From: Boothiomyces macroporosus
Taxonomy: Eukaryota > Chytridiomycota > Chytridiomycetes > Rhizophydiales > Terramycetaceae
NCBI GenBank assembly: GCA_027604185.1
Contig: JADGKB010000036.1
Location: 54,739 to 118,738 of the forward strand
Direction of reading: 5' to 3'
DNA: 64,000 bases
The notes below the pieces were generated by a model that saw nothing but the letters and a program-made list of their open reading frames with translations, searched no databases and was not told the DNA's origin. Positions 42,200 through 57,394 of the stretch are shown here, in pieces. Positions within the stretch are counted from its first letter, which is position 1; each line of letters starts with the position of its first letter. Made by a program: the position numbers and the translations under genes.

Positions 42200-44632
42200 A
42201 TGTTTTCCGTAAAGAAATATGTATTTGTAGATAGTTATGAAGGGGAGCTGTCAAATGATATTGAAGAGCGATATCATGGAGCCGGAACTGTACATTTCCA
42301 ATCTGGTGGCTCATACTCTGGACAGTTTAAAGATGGAAATATGCACGGCGAAGGGGTATATACATGGAATGATGGGGTGGTTTATTCAGGACAATTCGAC
42401 AATGATCGTATTTTAGGGTCTGGGCAATATACTTGGTTATTCATATTTTATCTTAGGAATGATGACACATCTTACAAAGGCCAATTAGAAAATGGATTGA
42501 GACATGGCACTGGCTTATTTACAGTCAAGAACAAGTTCATTGATGGAGAATGGGCCAAAGGAAAGCCTCATGGTTATGTAACAGGGTTCTAACAAACAGA
42601 GTATATGCCAGTATGAAGACCAGAGTGTGTATAGTGGGAATTGGAATTGCGGTAAAAAGCATGGAAACGGAAAGATGCTTTATAAATCTGGAAACTACTA
42701 TGTGGGCGAATGGAAAGACGATTTAAAGTGTGGTAAAGGCAAAATGACTTGGCTGGACCGCAATGAAGAATATGAGGGCAATTGGGAGAACGGGCTTCCA
42801 AATGGATTTGGGCAATACGTTTGGAGATTGAAAGCACTAAGAGATCATCAATACCCTCTTCAGAACACCTACAGGGGTACTTTTTGGTTTAGTTTAGGAT
42901 ATTGGGTAGATGGGAAAAGGGAAGGATATGGTGTGTTCTTTTACTCTAGCGGGGCCAAATATGAAGGAAACTGGAAAAACAATCTGAAAGAAGGCTTTGG
43001 TAAATTTGTTTCAGAAAACGGGAGAGTTTACGAAGGGGAGTTTGTTGCAGACAGACCAGTTGCAAAGATTGAGTTTTTCAGTAATTTGACACCGTTCGTT
43101 TTTCATATTCCCAAAGATGCTGGGCCAGATACGAACAATGAAATAACGCTGGCACTTAATAAGGTGATATTCAGATATTCCTCCCAGTTGAGAGATATAT
43201 ATCACCGTTGCTGCGAAAAAACGAGGAATATTAGTGGCTATCAAGCAAAAAATACAATCATAAAGTCGGTGGTTTGGGATTTGCTGAAATCTGTGAATAT
43301 TTTATCCCTTGGTAGTTCGATAGGTGATCTGTACTAATTTAAGCCGACTTGAATCGCGCATATGCAGTTGAATTCAAGAATGAACCGGTTTTCCATGAAA
43401 AATACAATGTAAGCATTTGCTAATCTAGGATCCCCACAACAGAAGGACGGAAATGATTTTTCATGATTTTTTAGAGTACATCCTACTCATATCACATCAT
43501 CTGTTTAAAGATTCAAAGAACTTGTCGCTTCATGACACGGGTATCAGCTCGTCATTCTCGTACATGATTAAAACATACCTTTTACCTTCTCTTGAAGCAA
43601 AACCCGTTCCACCTGAAGAAAAAGAGCACCCAATAGTATCCACCTGGGAGGTATCTTGAGCTAATCCGAGGAAGCTTGTGTTACATTCGAATCGCAAATG
43701 GAAGAGTTATACAGCCACCTTCACCATCATTCCAAGAATTCTTTACAGGCTGCTGCTGATGACAAGACGATTACCTTTAGAGAGTTTATTCTAATATTGA
43801 AGGTACTGCCAAGTTTATCAAGGACTACCAAATATTTGAAAAATACGGAAATCAATTGAATGTCAAGAATGTCCTTTTGGAATTTCAAAAGCAATTCCCT
43901 GCGATTAATGATAACGGTTATTTAAACCTTGAATTTGAGGTCAAAAAAATTAACTGTAGATGTTAGTCGATGAATTTGTTGCTTATGCAAATTTCTGCTC
44001 TAGACTTGCTGCAGCGCACATAATTGAAAAGCTTCAATACGCAGAAAATAATCCGCAAGAAGAAGAGGTAGCGGTTGCCAATCCTGCAACTGTTTCAGAA
44101 ACACTCCCAGCCATTGAAACCACCGTTATTACCGCTAATACAGTAATTCAGCCATCTCCAGTTCCAATTAATCCTCCAGAGCAAAAGATAGAAACCCCTT
44201 CATCCGCAAGGAGGAAATCAATGATGGCATCAAAGGTAGCTACGGCATTGATGGTGAACTCTGTTAAAAAGAGGCTATCAAAGATTGAAATGGAGGTTGA
44301 GCAAGATGTGTCCACTAGACAATCAACCACTTTGAAATTCCAAGAGGAAAAAGAGCCTCCTAAAATTGATCGTATTCTTTACTAACTCAGGGGTTACAGA
44401 GTTGAGGAATCTCTACACCGACACTGTGCATGGATTTTATAACCAGATGATCAAATGCAATCAAGAAGGACAAGAAGCAATTAAATTGATCAACAGCTTT
44501 TTGAAAAGAAAGTCCTATGTATCAACACTGAACGAAGTTGCTCAAATTGCATCTCAGCGGTACTCTACTGTAAAGAAATCAGACTCTGCAAAAGGTGAAC
44601 CAAAAAATACTGACGAAAAGGAGGAAATATAA
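42200..44632 (+). CDS. RSPH10B: RSPH10B-like radial spoke protein, copy 2
   Basis: Identical, as far as I can see, to the gene at 16-2448, including all nine introns (shift +42184). Unlike copy 1, its upstream side is visible: 63 bp after the Rb stop, with TTTTAGTTTTACGCGTCAAC before the ATG. An upstream extension to 42164 exists only by using a non-ATG start, so I keep the ATG. Confidence 0.93.
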
Positions 44633-44652
44633 TATTTTTTAAAGTTATATAT

Positions 44653-45418
44653 TCAAAACAATTCCTTGAAATCTATCTGAGGACCGTATAGCGCAGCCCA
44701 GGATGCTGGATACTTGAGCTGCTTTGGGAACGAAAGATTGAATGCCTTGCCAGTTACTTCAACAAGTTGTAATGCAGGATCCAAGTTATCTACTATTAAC
44801 ATCATAAAAACCTCCTTCTTCAGTGAAATACCCAAGAACTGTATAGTTTTTGTGCCCCAGCTCGTGAATAATGAATCTTGAGACTCCAGCACCAAATGGC
44901 AATCTTGAAGCGTAATCTGATCCATCCAGCTCCTTTATAATTTCATTTACGCCGTATTGCGTCAGCGATAACTCGGTAGAGTGGTAATACAACTGATTAC
45001 TTCTCAGCTGTTCATCATCTCTCCTCCGTTTATCAAATCCAGTTAAAATAAACAGTTTCATTTCATTCTTTTGTACCCATTCAGCGAATGATTTAGCAAA
45101 CTGGATAGCGAATCCTGTACTAACGGGAGATCGGATTTGTGCAATCAGAAAATCATATTGGTCTGATCGATATAATTCAAATGCGGTGTATATTTGATCA
45201 TCATCTCCTGAATATACTCTAGAGCCGCTAATTGGTTCCACAAATGGAGAGTTGAAAATTCCGACCCTGGTAAATCCAAAGTTGTGGATTAACAAATCGA
45301 TTGCAAGCTGGCCGAGGAATGCAACTGAATTCGGAGCTGGCTGATTTAGAAATAGCTTTACCATAACCAAGGTCTTGTTTTTAAGCTCTACGGGATTGGT
45401 GCACCTCAAAGAGATCAT
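44653..45418 (-). CDS. PSMG2: Proteasome assembly chaperone 2, copy 2
   Basis: Same sequence and structure as 2469-3234, with the 19-nt (or 22-nt) intron at 44793-44811. No difference from copy 1 was seen. Position and neighbours are also the same: it converges on RSPH10B and lies 33 bp from the kinesin stop. Confidence 0.88.
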
Positions 45419-45451
45419 TTTTGAAAGTTTATGAAAATTATCTGACTTTAT

Positions 45452-47872
45452 TCATGCATATCTGCTTTTAGGTCGCTGGCCCTTTGCGCTTGGATAGCCA
45501 TCGTTTAACCCTCTTGATTTACTTCGCTTTTCGCTTGAAAGGTCGTAAATTGATTCCCCCATCAAATCCGAAGATACAAATACCTCTTCATTATCTTGCG
45601 ATAAAGCATAATCTAACGCACCTTGAAGAGGCGAAATTTGGTGACCCCCTTTCCTTGGTGCTTCGTTTTGAAGCGTAGTTCGTTCTGGGAGTTCGAGCTA
45701 CAGTTAGAATTCTTTTACTTGCAGAGTTGCAATATTGTCTCCTCGATATCTGGGATTGGTATCCCCCATTCCAAGAACTAACTTTACATACTGGCAAACT
45801 GGTCGTCTCAAAGTTGATATAGATTGAGGCCGTCCAAGCTTCTTTTCCCTTCCTCTAGTAATAATCTTTCTTAGGGCCCAATCATCCTTTTCCTCATTGT
45901 ACACGGTCTGCTGTTCCAATTTTCGTTGTTCTTCAGTAGGAATAAAGTTTTCAGTTATGGTAATCTTCAACTCCAATTCCCGGGATAGTTCTCTTATGGT
46001 ATCCAGCAAATCTTCTTTTTCTATCCGAAACTCGTCTTTGACATCGTTGATTTCTTCCTTAACTTCCTGCAACTTGCTCCAGAGTTTCTTTAACTTTTTT
46101 GTTTTCACTTCTACTTCTTCCTGAAGAGACGAAAAGTTTTCTTCTAATTGAAGTTGAACTTCTTGCTTTGCTTCGATCCTCTTTTCCAAGAGCCTCTTTC
46201 GTCGCTGTTCTTCTTGAAGACGCGCCTCAGTTTCTTGCAGAATACGTTCTTGTTCATTAATCTTTTCTTCTATATTTACACCACCAATGAGTAATTTGTC
46301 TTCCATTGCCTGTAGTTTTATGGCTAAAGCTTCTCTTTCCTGCCTTTCTTGCTCTAAGTCTGCAGCTCTCTTTTCCAGCTCTGCAGCAATTCTTTGTCTT
46401 TCTTCCACAACCATATCCTTGGAAGCTAGCAGTGCCTTCTTTTCCGCCTCCACTTCTTCTTGAAGTTTGGAGATTGTTTCTGGATCAAGGACTGCCAGTG
46501 GATTAACTACACCTTCATCCACCACAGCTTCTTCAATCGATTCATCATCTCCCTCTCCTTCTGATGAAATCACATCAATATCCTCGTCTCTTGAAGGTTC
46601 ACGCTGTTTCTTCTTTACCACCGTTTTTTTAACTACTTTTGTAACTACTTTTGTTTGTGCAGGGCCTTTCTGCCTGGCTTCAAGGGCTAGACGCAGTTGT
46701 TCGATTTCATTTTGATACTCTCTCAGCATAGCATCCTTAGGATCCTCATTGATCACTGGCTTATTCTTGATATTCTTTGCTCGATTAGCATACCTCAATG
46801 TTGACAAAGTCTCATCAAAATTGTAGCTTGCAGGACTTAGTGTAGCAATCATCAAAGTCTTTGCGTTACCACCTAGCGAGTCTTGAAGTAGCCCTAATAG
46901 TGAACAAAAAGATACTGGTTAACTTGGAATCTCTATATGGAATGTGTGAGCTTTTACCGTCTACTAATGCTGAAATACAATTGCCCAATGCTGACAATGA
47001 CAAGTTAATTTTAGTTGCTTCTTTCAACCGATCGCCTGAGGCACCAGTTTTTGATTGTCTTTCAGACCCAGCTAGATCAACCAAGTTTAGTTTTCCTGAA
47101 ACATACTTGTCTTTCGTGAATATCAAGTTACCTTGTCCATCAGGGCCAACCTCTGAAGACTCTATCGTAATAGTAAAGATGGAGTGCGATCTGGATGAAT
47201 TTTCGTTCATTAAAGTAGCACCAACCGATCGGTGCTTGTTCCCCAATTCCATCAGCGTTTCTAGCTCTTCAACCGACTTGACAACCACTGCTGACAAATC
47301 TTTTACAAACACTCCAGAATCAGGGTTTTCTTTCAAATCTAAGCCTCCTTTTGGATTCTTGCTTGGTTTAATCAGCAAATCTTTGACTTCCTCATTGTAA
47401 ATTTCCAAAAATGACACCCGTACGAGAAACTTTTTATGTCCCGTTCGTGAAATGAAATCGAAAATGTGGTGAAAACACTGGGGAATTATACCCCTTAAAT
47501 GCGGGACCGTTGAAACACCTTGCATTGAAAAGGTCTTTCCTGTTCCGGTCTGTATTAGCAATGGATTACTTGGCCGTATGCAAATACAGTTCCATTGAAT
47601 CCTCCAAGGGCTGCATCAACAATAATTCTGGCAGTGGAATTATACACTTCGGACTATGTTAGTATTTCGAATACTTGCGTTGAATCTTCATCAAATACCG
47701 CATCAAAAGAAAATGTCTTGACATCAGATGGATTTTTAGGGTTCGCCAGTGATATGGAACCATTCTTTTTATTCATTTCTGCAATATTTGTATGACCAGC
47801 TTGCTTTTCCTTTTCATTGAATGGTCGACACCTCCCTACTACAATCACATTTTCCTTCTCTCCTGCAGTCAT
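45452..47872 (-). CDS. KIF3: Kinesin-2 motor subunit, copy 2
   Basis: Same as 3268-5688, with introns at 47654-47674, 47550-47569, 46894-46915 and 45698-45718. Motor motifs and coiled coil are unchanged, and I saw no substitution relative to copy 1. Confidence 0.93.
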
Positions 47873-47926
47873 AGTTTAAACGCGACTGAATTCTGACGTG
47901 GAGTTGAAAACTTTTAAATTACGAAT

Positions 47927-50900
47927 TCACAGTTTTATATATACGAAATAGTTTGCGTTCACAATAGGAAGATGTTTCCTAACACCATCAAACCCTCTTT
48001 CTTCAGCAAAAAGCTCGTCTTGCCACCTCGATCTTTCACCTTGAAGCAAGTCTTTCAGGCTATCGACTGGAGTAGATGAATCACAAGAATAGCCTGATGG
48101 TACAGCGACAAAAAAGTCCTTTAGTCTAAATTCATTTTCAAGATGTTTCGCCATGTCTTCAAATACAAGCAATGTAAGTGGAACGAGCCTGGAATAATTT
48201 TGAGATAGGGTCGGTTTGGCAACATCCAAAGTCAGATCTTCCATGTTTCTGCACAGTTCCTGGTCTTCACTAATTTCTACCGGTTTGTGGTTTTTTATGT
48301 AATTGATTCTATAGTCTTGAACTCCAACAATTAGTATCCCATCGCTTTCTAGCCGTTCAGCTGCCCGCTTTGCAATCGATATAACCAACTTGCGATAATC
48401 AGATATCCAATTTTCTGATTTGAGGGTGGTCGTGGACAAATCAAGGTGTGGCAGGATATACAAGTTTACTGGGACATCGTCTATTAGGATCTCTTCAGCA
48501 TTTCTAAATGTTGACGGATCATACTTGTTTTTTCTAACTCTACTAAAAAACTTTCGCGATCTTACTCGTACCTGGCTCATTTCTACATCTCCAAATCTAT
48601 TGGCAATGTCTTTGACAAGAATTTCCTGATCTAAATCATCAATTTCCCAAACAGAGCTGGTATTCAAAAATTCTGGGTCAGAGTCCATTTCGCAAATCTC
48701 TTCAGTAAATTCAATCAAACAATCCTCTTGCCAATCTACTGGTGAAAAGTCAAATTCCACATTGTTCTTTCTGAATACTGCAATGTACTCGTGCTCCATA
48801 ACCAAGAAATCGTATTGTACTGAGAGATACTGTCCCAGTACGGCACCCTGGCAATGTCTTTGTTTCTTTATAATCAACTCCTCCAACTCAAACCCTTCTT
48901 GCAAGTAAAGTTCTATTAGCTTGAAGGAAACAGGGATTATGTAGCACTCTTTTCGGTTATCCCCGATTCCCAGGGTTAGTCTCCTATCAAATTTCAATAG
49001 TCGATAGGATTCTTTCACTACGAAAAGCATCTCTGTCAAAAAGTCATCAAGCTCAGGGATACGCGAAAGGTCATCCGCAATCAGTGAACTATGGATAAAT
49101 TTTCAAATAGTTACCTGTACTGGATACAATCTTTGTATGGAGGATGGGAAAGGATGTGATCATAGGAAGAATCTTCAAAAAGTGGACCACTAAGTTTTCT
49201 AGCATCTCCCAATACAATTATCGGCCGGTACACAGCTGAAATCCTCATTGACTTTGGAATTGCAAACGCTGAATTTCGTTGCGCCAAAGTAATTGCAAGG
49301 GGATTGACATCTACACCGCACAATCTAGGTCAGTATTCAGTCACCTTCTTTTCAACAGCATGGACTCTATTGCATCTGTCCCTCTTCCTATAAAATTGCT
49401 CAATACTCTTTCTCCCTCTCTGGTATACTTGTTCAAAGCCCAGTTCACCAATTGAGGAAGCCAAGTTCCTTAAATTAAAATCAATTACCATGATAATCGC
49501 TACCAGAGTGACTTGCCCACCTTGGTGCTCTGCTTGGAATGTCGTAAAACGTCGTGTCAATAACCATTGAAAATAGATGGTCGTCAGCAGGTTTGTAATT
49601 AGCAAAATAAGTTGGTGGTACCACTGTAAACCCTGGATTCTCAATCTCACTACTCTTTACACTTCTTGTAGAATAGTATTCGTGCTTGTAATTTTCGAAA
49701 TCGCACGAGTATACTACAGAAGTTGTATCCTGATTCACAATAGTAGTCAGTGGTTGGTTGTTGGAAGAGAGGTTGCCAGTATGTAGTGAATTTGGTGCTA
49801 ACTGATAGCAGCCCTCACAGATTAACAAACCATTGTTCCCTATCATCAAAGCAGTTCTACATTGTCTCCATTCTGAGGCTTTGGAAAATGAGCAGAAAGC
49901 ACACTTTATAATCTTCTTTTCCATCTTTTTGGTAGTTGTAGTTGCAGTAATGTTCTTCCTAAACTGCTGCAGGATTTTAGCTGTGGCTATATCAGTTCAA
50001 TTTACCATCTTTCTTTTTTCTAGCATATTTCTCCTTTTCGCGAGTTCTAATGTCATTTCTATTTTTCATATTCGTTGTGATAAAAACGCTCTTTGGGTGC
50101 GGATGAGATTCTGGGAATCTCTTTTCAAAGCAATATGTACATATATCGAATGTCGAAAAGTAGTCCTTGCTACACTGTTCACAGGTATACCATGATTCAT
50201 CTTTTAAAGCCATATTACAGCTATCGCACATGAAGCTGTCATCAAAGTCATCCTGACCTTAGAATTTGAATTACCATTCTATTCAAGATCCCTTCATGTT
50301 TTGGACACCAAAACAGAATTCCTCGTTCAAAGAAGGAAATATCCTTATCGGTGCACCCCAAATGATAATTCCGAAAGCATTTTGATTTAAAACAGCCAAT
50401 CGTCGCCCCAGTCTCTTCGCACTTGATACACTTTAGCCCCCTCGAGCGACGAACAGCCTTCCCAACATTGTACCAATTCCCTTCATTTACATAAACCTCT
50501 GGAGAATATCGGGCACATTTTTCATGAGCCCACAACGGAGTAAAGTTTTTAGATTTTGTTCCGATAGAGATTAAAAATGGTTTCTTGCTGACAAAAGCTC
50601 CTAATCCATTTTCATGTTCTGGCAGATGGCAAAAGGTACATAGTATTGTTTCTTTTATCGTTCCAGTTTCTTGATTTTCAAAGTTTTCATCGCCAAATTT
50701 GTCCAAGACGAAATCTACTTCATTCAAAGGAGAAAATAGAATTTCCTTTGCAAAAGAAGTTCTTGGATGAACATGGAAAGGAAAACTGTACTCGAAACAT
50801 ACCAAGCAAATATCAAACGACTCATAACCCCAATCATCAGTAGGAACTTCGCAATATGTGCAATATACCCTAACATTTCTAATTCTCTTGTTGCACCTGT

Positions 50901-53689
50901 TGCAATATATTTTCCAAGATTCGTCATCTGAATCATATACTTTACTTTTTCGATTTTGTCGAACTACTGGTTGGCATTCCTCTTCACTTTCTGTTTCATC
51001 TACAATTTGATTAATCAGCTCTTCAGATGGCATATTTTCGCATTCCCTAATTCTCCTGCTGTCCGAGTCAATCATCTCATCATAATTTGCACTCCATCCT
51101 AAAAATCGAAAGCGAATAGATCCTTCAAAAAGTCCAATCATTTTCGCCGGCCACCATTTTCCAGTCTTGTCCTTTACTTCAACGATTTTGTTTGGGACAA
51201 AGCCGTGAATATTTATTACCTCTGCATTTTCAAGTGGATTGTTTGCTAGAGGAATGGTTACATCCTGGTTCAAAAGCTGAAGAGTTCTGCGAGTGTTGAA
51301 TGAACCAGTAGATACAAATTGTTTGAACGGGAGTTTTATAACTTTCTTTGCAGGTTCTACCGTCGACTTTGGCTTTTCTTCCTTTTCTTTTTCTTCTATT
51401 AAAGACGATTCGTCTTTAATTGGTTTGGCAGATCTAGCGATTATGGCGACAGACTCTTCCGTAATTTGCGGAACTGAAAATTCTTCATTTGATTCAAATA
51501 ACCTTTTGCTTGATGATTCAATCCATTCATCATGAGCCGAGCTCCATCCGTGGTAGCTAATTAACCGTTTTGAGCCTTTTGCTGCTTTGACCACTCCTGG
51601 CCAAAGCGAGTTTCCACCATCGGCTACAAGAACCTCTTGTCCAATATAGAACCCCTGGGTAGTAACTGACGTTTCATTCAGAATTTTATGGGCAGTTCTG
51701 GTATTGTAAATATCCGAAAGAGGATTTATGCCAACCTCGCCATTCGTTTTCTTCCCTTTCAATACATCTTTAATTTTAATCAGGCTCTTGTCAGTGGTAT
51801 ATTTAATCGATACAGCATTCTTCCTCTTTCTCCCTTTGCCATTGATATTTTCCATAATTTCTTCAACGAAATCCGCCGGAGGATGTTCGTGGACTGGAAA
51901 TCTTTTGTAATAGCAATCCACACATAGTTCAAAGGACTGGTAGTCCAATCCTTCGGACGGCACCTCGCATTTACTACAATACATACGAATTGAAGTTATG
52001 CTTCTTTCACACTGATTGCAATTAATCTGCCACTGATCCAAAGCTTGTTGAACAACTTCCGCCACAGGGGTATTCATACATTTTGGAGTTGTTTTTTCCA
52101 AGTTTTCTTTTGCAAACTCCTCCTGCTTATGTTTATGTTTCGGGAATCTAGTTTCAAAGCACCACACACATAAATCAAAGGATTGATAATTCCAATCATC
52201 TGTGGATACCTCACATTTCGTGCAGTACATTCGAAATGTTTTAATACGTACCTGGCATTCATTGCAAAAGATCTTCCAGTTTCCTTCATCATCACTATTC
52301 AAGCTCTCATTAGATTGGTCATTGGGTTGCACAATTACGCTTTCGACATACGTATCTATCTTTTCTACTGACTCGCTATATTCTAGAGTATTGCAATCAA
52401 TTGCTACCGTCTTTTCCAACTGTCCAAGATTGTCCTCCACTTTTGACAGCGCTTGTGTCCCATTGACTGTTTTTTCATTTTCAAGGTCAGATTCAACGGG
52501 TTGAGAAGGCAGATCTTCAGATTTTAAATGGTCTGCATCCCTGATCCTTTTAGAGTCAGAGTCAATCCACTCGTCATACTTTGAACTCCATCCAAAATAC
52601 CGGAATTTGATCTTTCCTTTTTGAAATTCAATCATCTTTGCAGGATTCCAAGCTCTATTTCTATCTTTAATTTCTACAATTTTTCCAAGCACGAAACCAT
52701 GGGTTGAAACTTCAACAGCATTTGAGCTGCCAAGTATCTGTAAAGTTCTTCGTGTGTTAAACACACCGGTTGATTTGAATTCAACTGTCTTTGGGCTAAC
52801 AGCATGATTATTTTCATTTTCTATTATTTCTACAGCAGGCAAAGATTTCTTTGGGGGTTTCTCTGAGTGTTCCAGCTTTAGAGCTGGCGCGGATTTCTAC
52901 ATTAAAGCTTTGTACCTGTCTTGACACTACTTTGACAAGCTTGGAATCTGGTACATGTTGGTCTATTTGTTCAGATGATTCAAATAGTCTTTTGCTATCA
53001 CAGTCTATCCATTCGTCATGATTGCTATCCCACCCATGATACGTGATTAATCTTTTGGAACGCTGGACAGCAATAACTTTACCTGGCCATAGAACATTTG
53101 CTGCATCAGCAATCAACACTTGACTGTCAACAGGAAATTTTACAACTTGGATATTCTTTTCCAATTCCATCAGTTTTGCTTTTGCACTTCGAGACAGAAA
53201 CAAGTCTTCATTTTCAACATTTGATTTAATCTGGGTACTCTTTCGAGCATCTTTTACTTTGAATAGCACAGGGAGTGTTGAATCTGGAAATGGTGCTGTT
53301 GTAACTACCATGGTATCGACAGCTATTTGTTCTTGATCTGCAGAGACAGTAATATCGTAATCAAACACGGTCCCTTTACATGGAACTTCAACCACACAAT
53401 CATCAACTGTGCTAGCTGCTTTCAGCTCTTCCTTTTTGGTGATTTTGGGTATCTTTGGTTTTGCTATACTAGCACGCTTCCGTTTAACTCCTTTGGCTTT
53501 TTTCTTTACCTGCACCTCCGAAATATCGGTTTTTCTTTTAGATTCATCATATCTTCGCTTGGTTTCAAACAATCCAAACATGCATTGACAAGACTGACAG
53601 TACCAGTCTGCGGGATTGAAAGGCGATTGTCTCAGCATGTAATTGGATACTTTGCATGAGCTGCAATTCGTATTCCGCGGTGGGTTCAT
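47927..53689 (-). CDS. Chromatin-reader/amino-DNA methyltransferase fusion, copy 2
   Basis: Same as 5743-11505, with all six introns conserved (52897-52915, 50253-50274, 49987-50005, 49469-49488, 49325-49344, 49089-49114). All reader domains and the SHPPY motif are intact. It lies in the part of the repeat with no visible differences between copies, so a second functional copy cannot be told from an assembly duplicate. Confidence 0.85.
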
Positions 53690-53798
53690 GTTAGTTGAAG
53701 TAAAAATTGGGGAAGAGATCCCTCAAAGTCTGTGCACCAGTAAAAGCAACTTTTTATTGATGTAAAGTCCAAGCGCCTTTATGGCTACTTGCAATCGT

Positions 53799-56700
53799 TT
53801 AACGGTTTGGTTCTTTAAAATACCTTCTACATGATTCTTCACGCGGCAGTACAACATGTTCACTTTGGTTATTGATCTTTTCAAAAAATATTCCCTTTTC
53901 TTTTTCATTTTGAAACTCTGGAATTGGAAGATATAACGGTCCAGGTTTAATTGGACAAATTATTAGAGGGATCGTAATTTGATCGCAGAGTTCAAACTTG
54001 TACCTTGTTAAACCTCCTATCAAGTATTGCGAATTTTCTGTAGGAATTTTCATTTCAATAGTAAGTGGTTCCTTATTCCAAATCACTGGTTTTATGATTA
54101 GTGTAATTGCAATCGGGTCGCAAACGAATATTTCAGTCTTGTCCTCGATTTGCCATTGAGTAGTAATCAAGACATCACATGGGAATATAGTCCGATGGAG
54201 GGTTATTTTCTGGTCGACCGCGGGTATGTCTTTCAAATGATGTTCGGTTATCAGAGAGATGTCCTTGATTAGTACATAAATACCTGGTTTAGTTTATCAA
54301 TCGAATCATGAACAGCTTTGATTTGAGATTCTGGGATATCTTTAAATGCACTTTGCAACAATTGCTTATCAAGAGGCTTGCATTTGATTTTTCCGTACAA
54401 GCACAAATCCATTGGATCCACAGTAGATAGTACATGCTTATTATACAATTTGGTTATTCTTCCATACGCTTTTTCTACATTTGCATCTTTCAAATACTTT
54501 TTCAAAATGTTGTAGATATATTCCTGAATCTCGTTGAAAACACTATGATAAGTGACAGTGATTGAGGAAACGACAGAAGATTTGAACGCTTTTGGAGAGT
54601 ATTTAATGGCGACTGTCACTTCGCCGTTGTTAAACAGTAAGCTATTTGGCTCTGGAACAATTATTTTCGAGTTTTCCTTTGGAGAGAGGTCATAACTTAC
54701 AATCCTAATCGGTGCAACCTCTTTACCTACTATTTGGTACTGAATTAATGATCTACATTAGAAAATCAATACGATTTGGCATCATGGGTGATTGTAGTTG
54801 ATATTGAAAACGGTTGGTATAGTTTGAAATTTACAACATTGGAAAAGACCCGTTTTCTAGCCCCAAGGAAATCGCGAAGTAGTAGTTTCAACTAGTATTA
54901 GCCGTAAATACTTTATGATCATGCTCTGCCAAGTCTTGCCGCTTGTATTTAAGTGTAAACTTGAACATAGTATTTTGTTTGCTTGGTGGCAATATTATAG
55001 CTCCATTTTTGACAGGCAGATCCAACTTTTGGTCATTATTTGTAATGCAAGTAACTACTGCTGGCAGATCAAAGTATAATGAAGTCAACTGTTCAATTTC
55101 AAAGTCTGCGTTGGTTAATTCGCATTCGTTAGTTGCTATAGTAAACGATATGCTTGAATCTTCGATGTCTGGTGAAAGTTGTGCATCCAAAGACAAAATG
55201 CTCGGTTGTTCATAAATCCGTACTTGACTCAGAGATTGTGTTTTGATTGGGACATCATGAAGAAAGATCAATTTTTCATATTTCCACTTGAACATGGTTG
55301 GTGAGTATAACCCTGGAATTGTGATTTCCTAAATTTAAATTCACATTACATTTAGTGTAACTTTCAAGGAATTGTTTCCAGGAAGTAATTTGATTTTTGT
55401 ATTTTCCAAATAAAATTCGAGACCGTCTCCAGCAATAAATTGAATATTGACATAATCTAAATCAATAGCAACCGGGAGTTTGGATGACATGTTGAATGTA
55501 CAGTATATTTTATCGCCATGCAATGAATCATGAATTTTGATGTGCGATATTGAGAACAAACTGCTGTCTTCCACATTAGTAGTTTCAGACAAGTTTTTAA
55601 AGCAATTGATCAGCTCATTCATGTAAAACATTGAATTCTCCAGTTGTAATGCTTGCGGATTCTGAAGTAAATGCAAATAACACTGTAGCAAGTTTGTGTT
55701 TTTCTTTAACTGCTTTTGGCAAATAATGTATCGCTCTATTATAAAAGTGTCAATCAAAGTCCAATGTGGAAATTTGAAACATAATTCAGACAATATTTCG
55801 CTTGCCTTTGCAAAGTTTTGTCTAGTGAAATACAGCAATGCCAAATCCACTTTGAGATACATTTCAATGTTCGGTCTTCCACATCTTTCAAATGATCTCA
55901 AGCAACGTTGTGTCAACTGTTGGTATTCATGATCAAATGACGTTTTTGTTGACAGAATATTCTTTAACTGAGAATTGATGATTTCAATATTGCACTTGTC
56001 TGGCGATGTAATGTCAGAATCCAGCATATTTTCATCAATATTTTCTTGTTTTTCACAGTGAATTGAAGTGTACAGGAATCCACTTGCAACACCCAAACGA
56101 TCTAATTGATATCTACAAGTATGTAATAGCTCCCCTTTATAACCTTCATAAATGATAATTTGGTCGTTGTGGTAATTGCATATCGCTAGTAACTCGTCAC
56201 AGTGAGACAATATCGAAGAGATTACAGAATAAGTCCAAGTCTCTGAAAAATAAGACGACAACGACTGCTGATATTCCCGAAGGGTTTTTGAAAAAGAAGC
56301 AGTGAACTGCTTTGTTCGTTTGACAATCTCAATTGGAAGTTGAGATTTGTTCAACAGAACGACTTGGCAAGAGAACATGTACATTCTGAAATCGAATATG
56401 GAGATACTGTTCTGTATAATCATATCTCGATATTTCTTTTTCTTTAAATTGAACAAGTCTGGATTTTCATCACCAGGCTCGCCACCTCCAAATTTCTTGA
56501 ACCATGGTGCTCCTAATGTTACGATTGAATACCTTGTTCTGCAAGAGTTTGAAAGAAGGACGCTTCCAGCTCATCATAGTACACTAAAGCATCACTGTAC
56601 AAATTCAAAAGCTCAAAAGTAAAACTTAAAGCTTGCTAATGTGAGGTTGACTTACTTTCATAATAAAAAACTGACAATAATTCCATCCAGGAATCATTCG

Positions 56701-57252
56701 CTGCTGTTCCAACCGACGAGAATCTTCTTCATACTGGTTAATTTGGTTGGAAATATTGGTCAAGATCGAGTCTTTGATTGTATTCATCAAGTCTGTCCAA
56801 TCGCTATTGCTCAATTTGATGTGAAAATGGTTGGTTTTTCGAAGGTTGAAATCCGTCTTTAGTTTCTCAGACACTGTTGTGGTTTTGAAGAGTCTCGTTT
56901 TCTGAGTCTCGTCAGATAGAGATATGATTGCCCATTCTTGGTTCTTTTTATTAGCGACAATATTTATCCACTCCTGAATCTGTTTTCTAGTCGTTGTTTT
57001 GTAAAGTTCAACGTCCTCCACCGAGACGATAAACAAATGGTAAAATATGCAGTTGTATTCCAGCGCACCAGGCACGAATTTCGGGAACATGTCCACTGTA
57101 AATTTCTTTAATTCTAAATCGAGTGTAACTTGCTTTTGACCTTTTGGACTGTTGAAAAGCACATTCTTGAACGGTAATTTAGAGCTGAATTCTGTCGCAA
57201 ATTGGGAATAGTTGTTTCCATCCTCTGCGTCTACGGTTAAGAAAGAGTACAT
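53799..57252 (-). CDS. TRAPPC10: TRAPPC10/Trs130, copy 2
   Basis: Same as 11615-15068, shifted by 42184, with introns at 56636-56655, 56513-56532, 55329-55349, 54892-54911, 54753-54772 and 54264-54283. No differences seen. Confidence 0.88.
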
Positions 57253-57394
57253 GAAATTACTGGTTTCTGCATTGCGCGTGGATTTGAAGATTTGCCAACA
57301 TTTTCACACTGGACAGGCCATAGAAAGTATTCGCACTTATCTTTAAAACCTCTGTGGATAATGGGCTTGAATTTAATGAATATGAACCAAGTTT

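Noticed and set aside
42164..42200. N-terminal extension of RSPH10B copy 2 (MQFSTFSFTRQL...)
   Set aside because: It needs a non-ATG start and runs through the ACGCGT box; the ATG at 42200 fits the family start.
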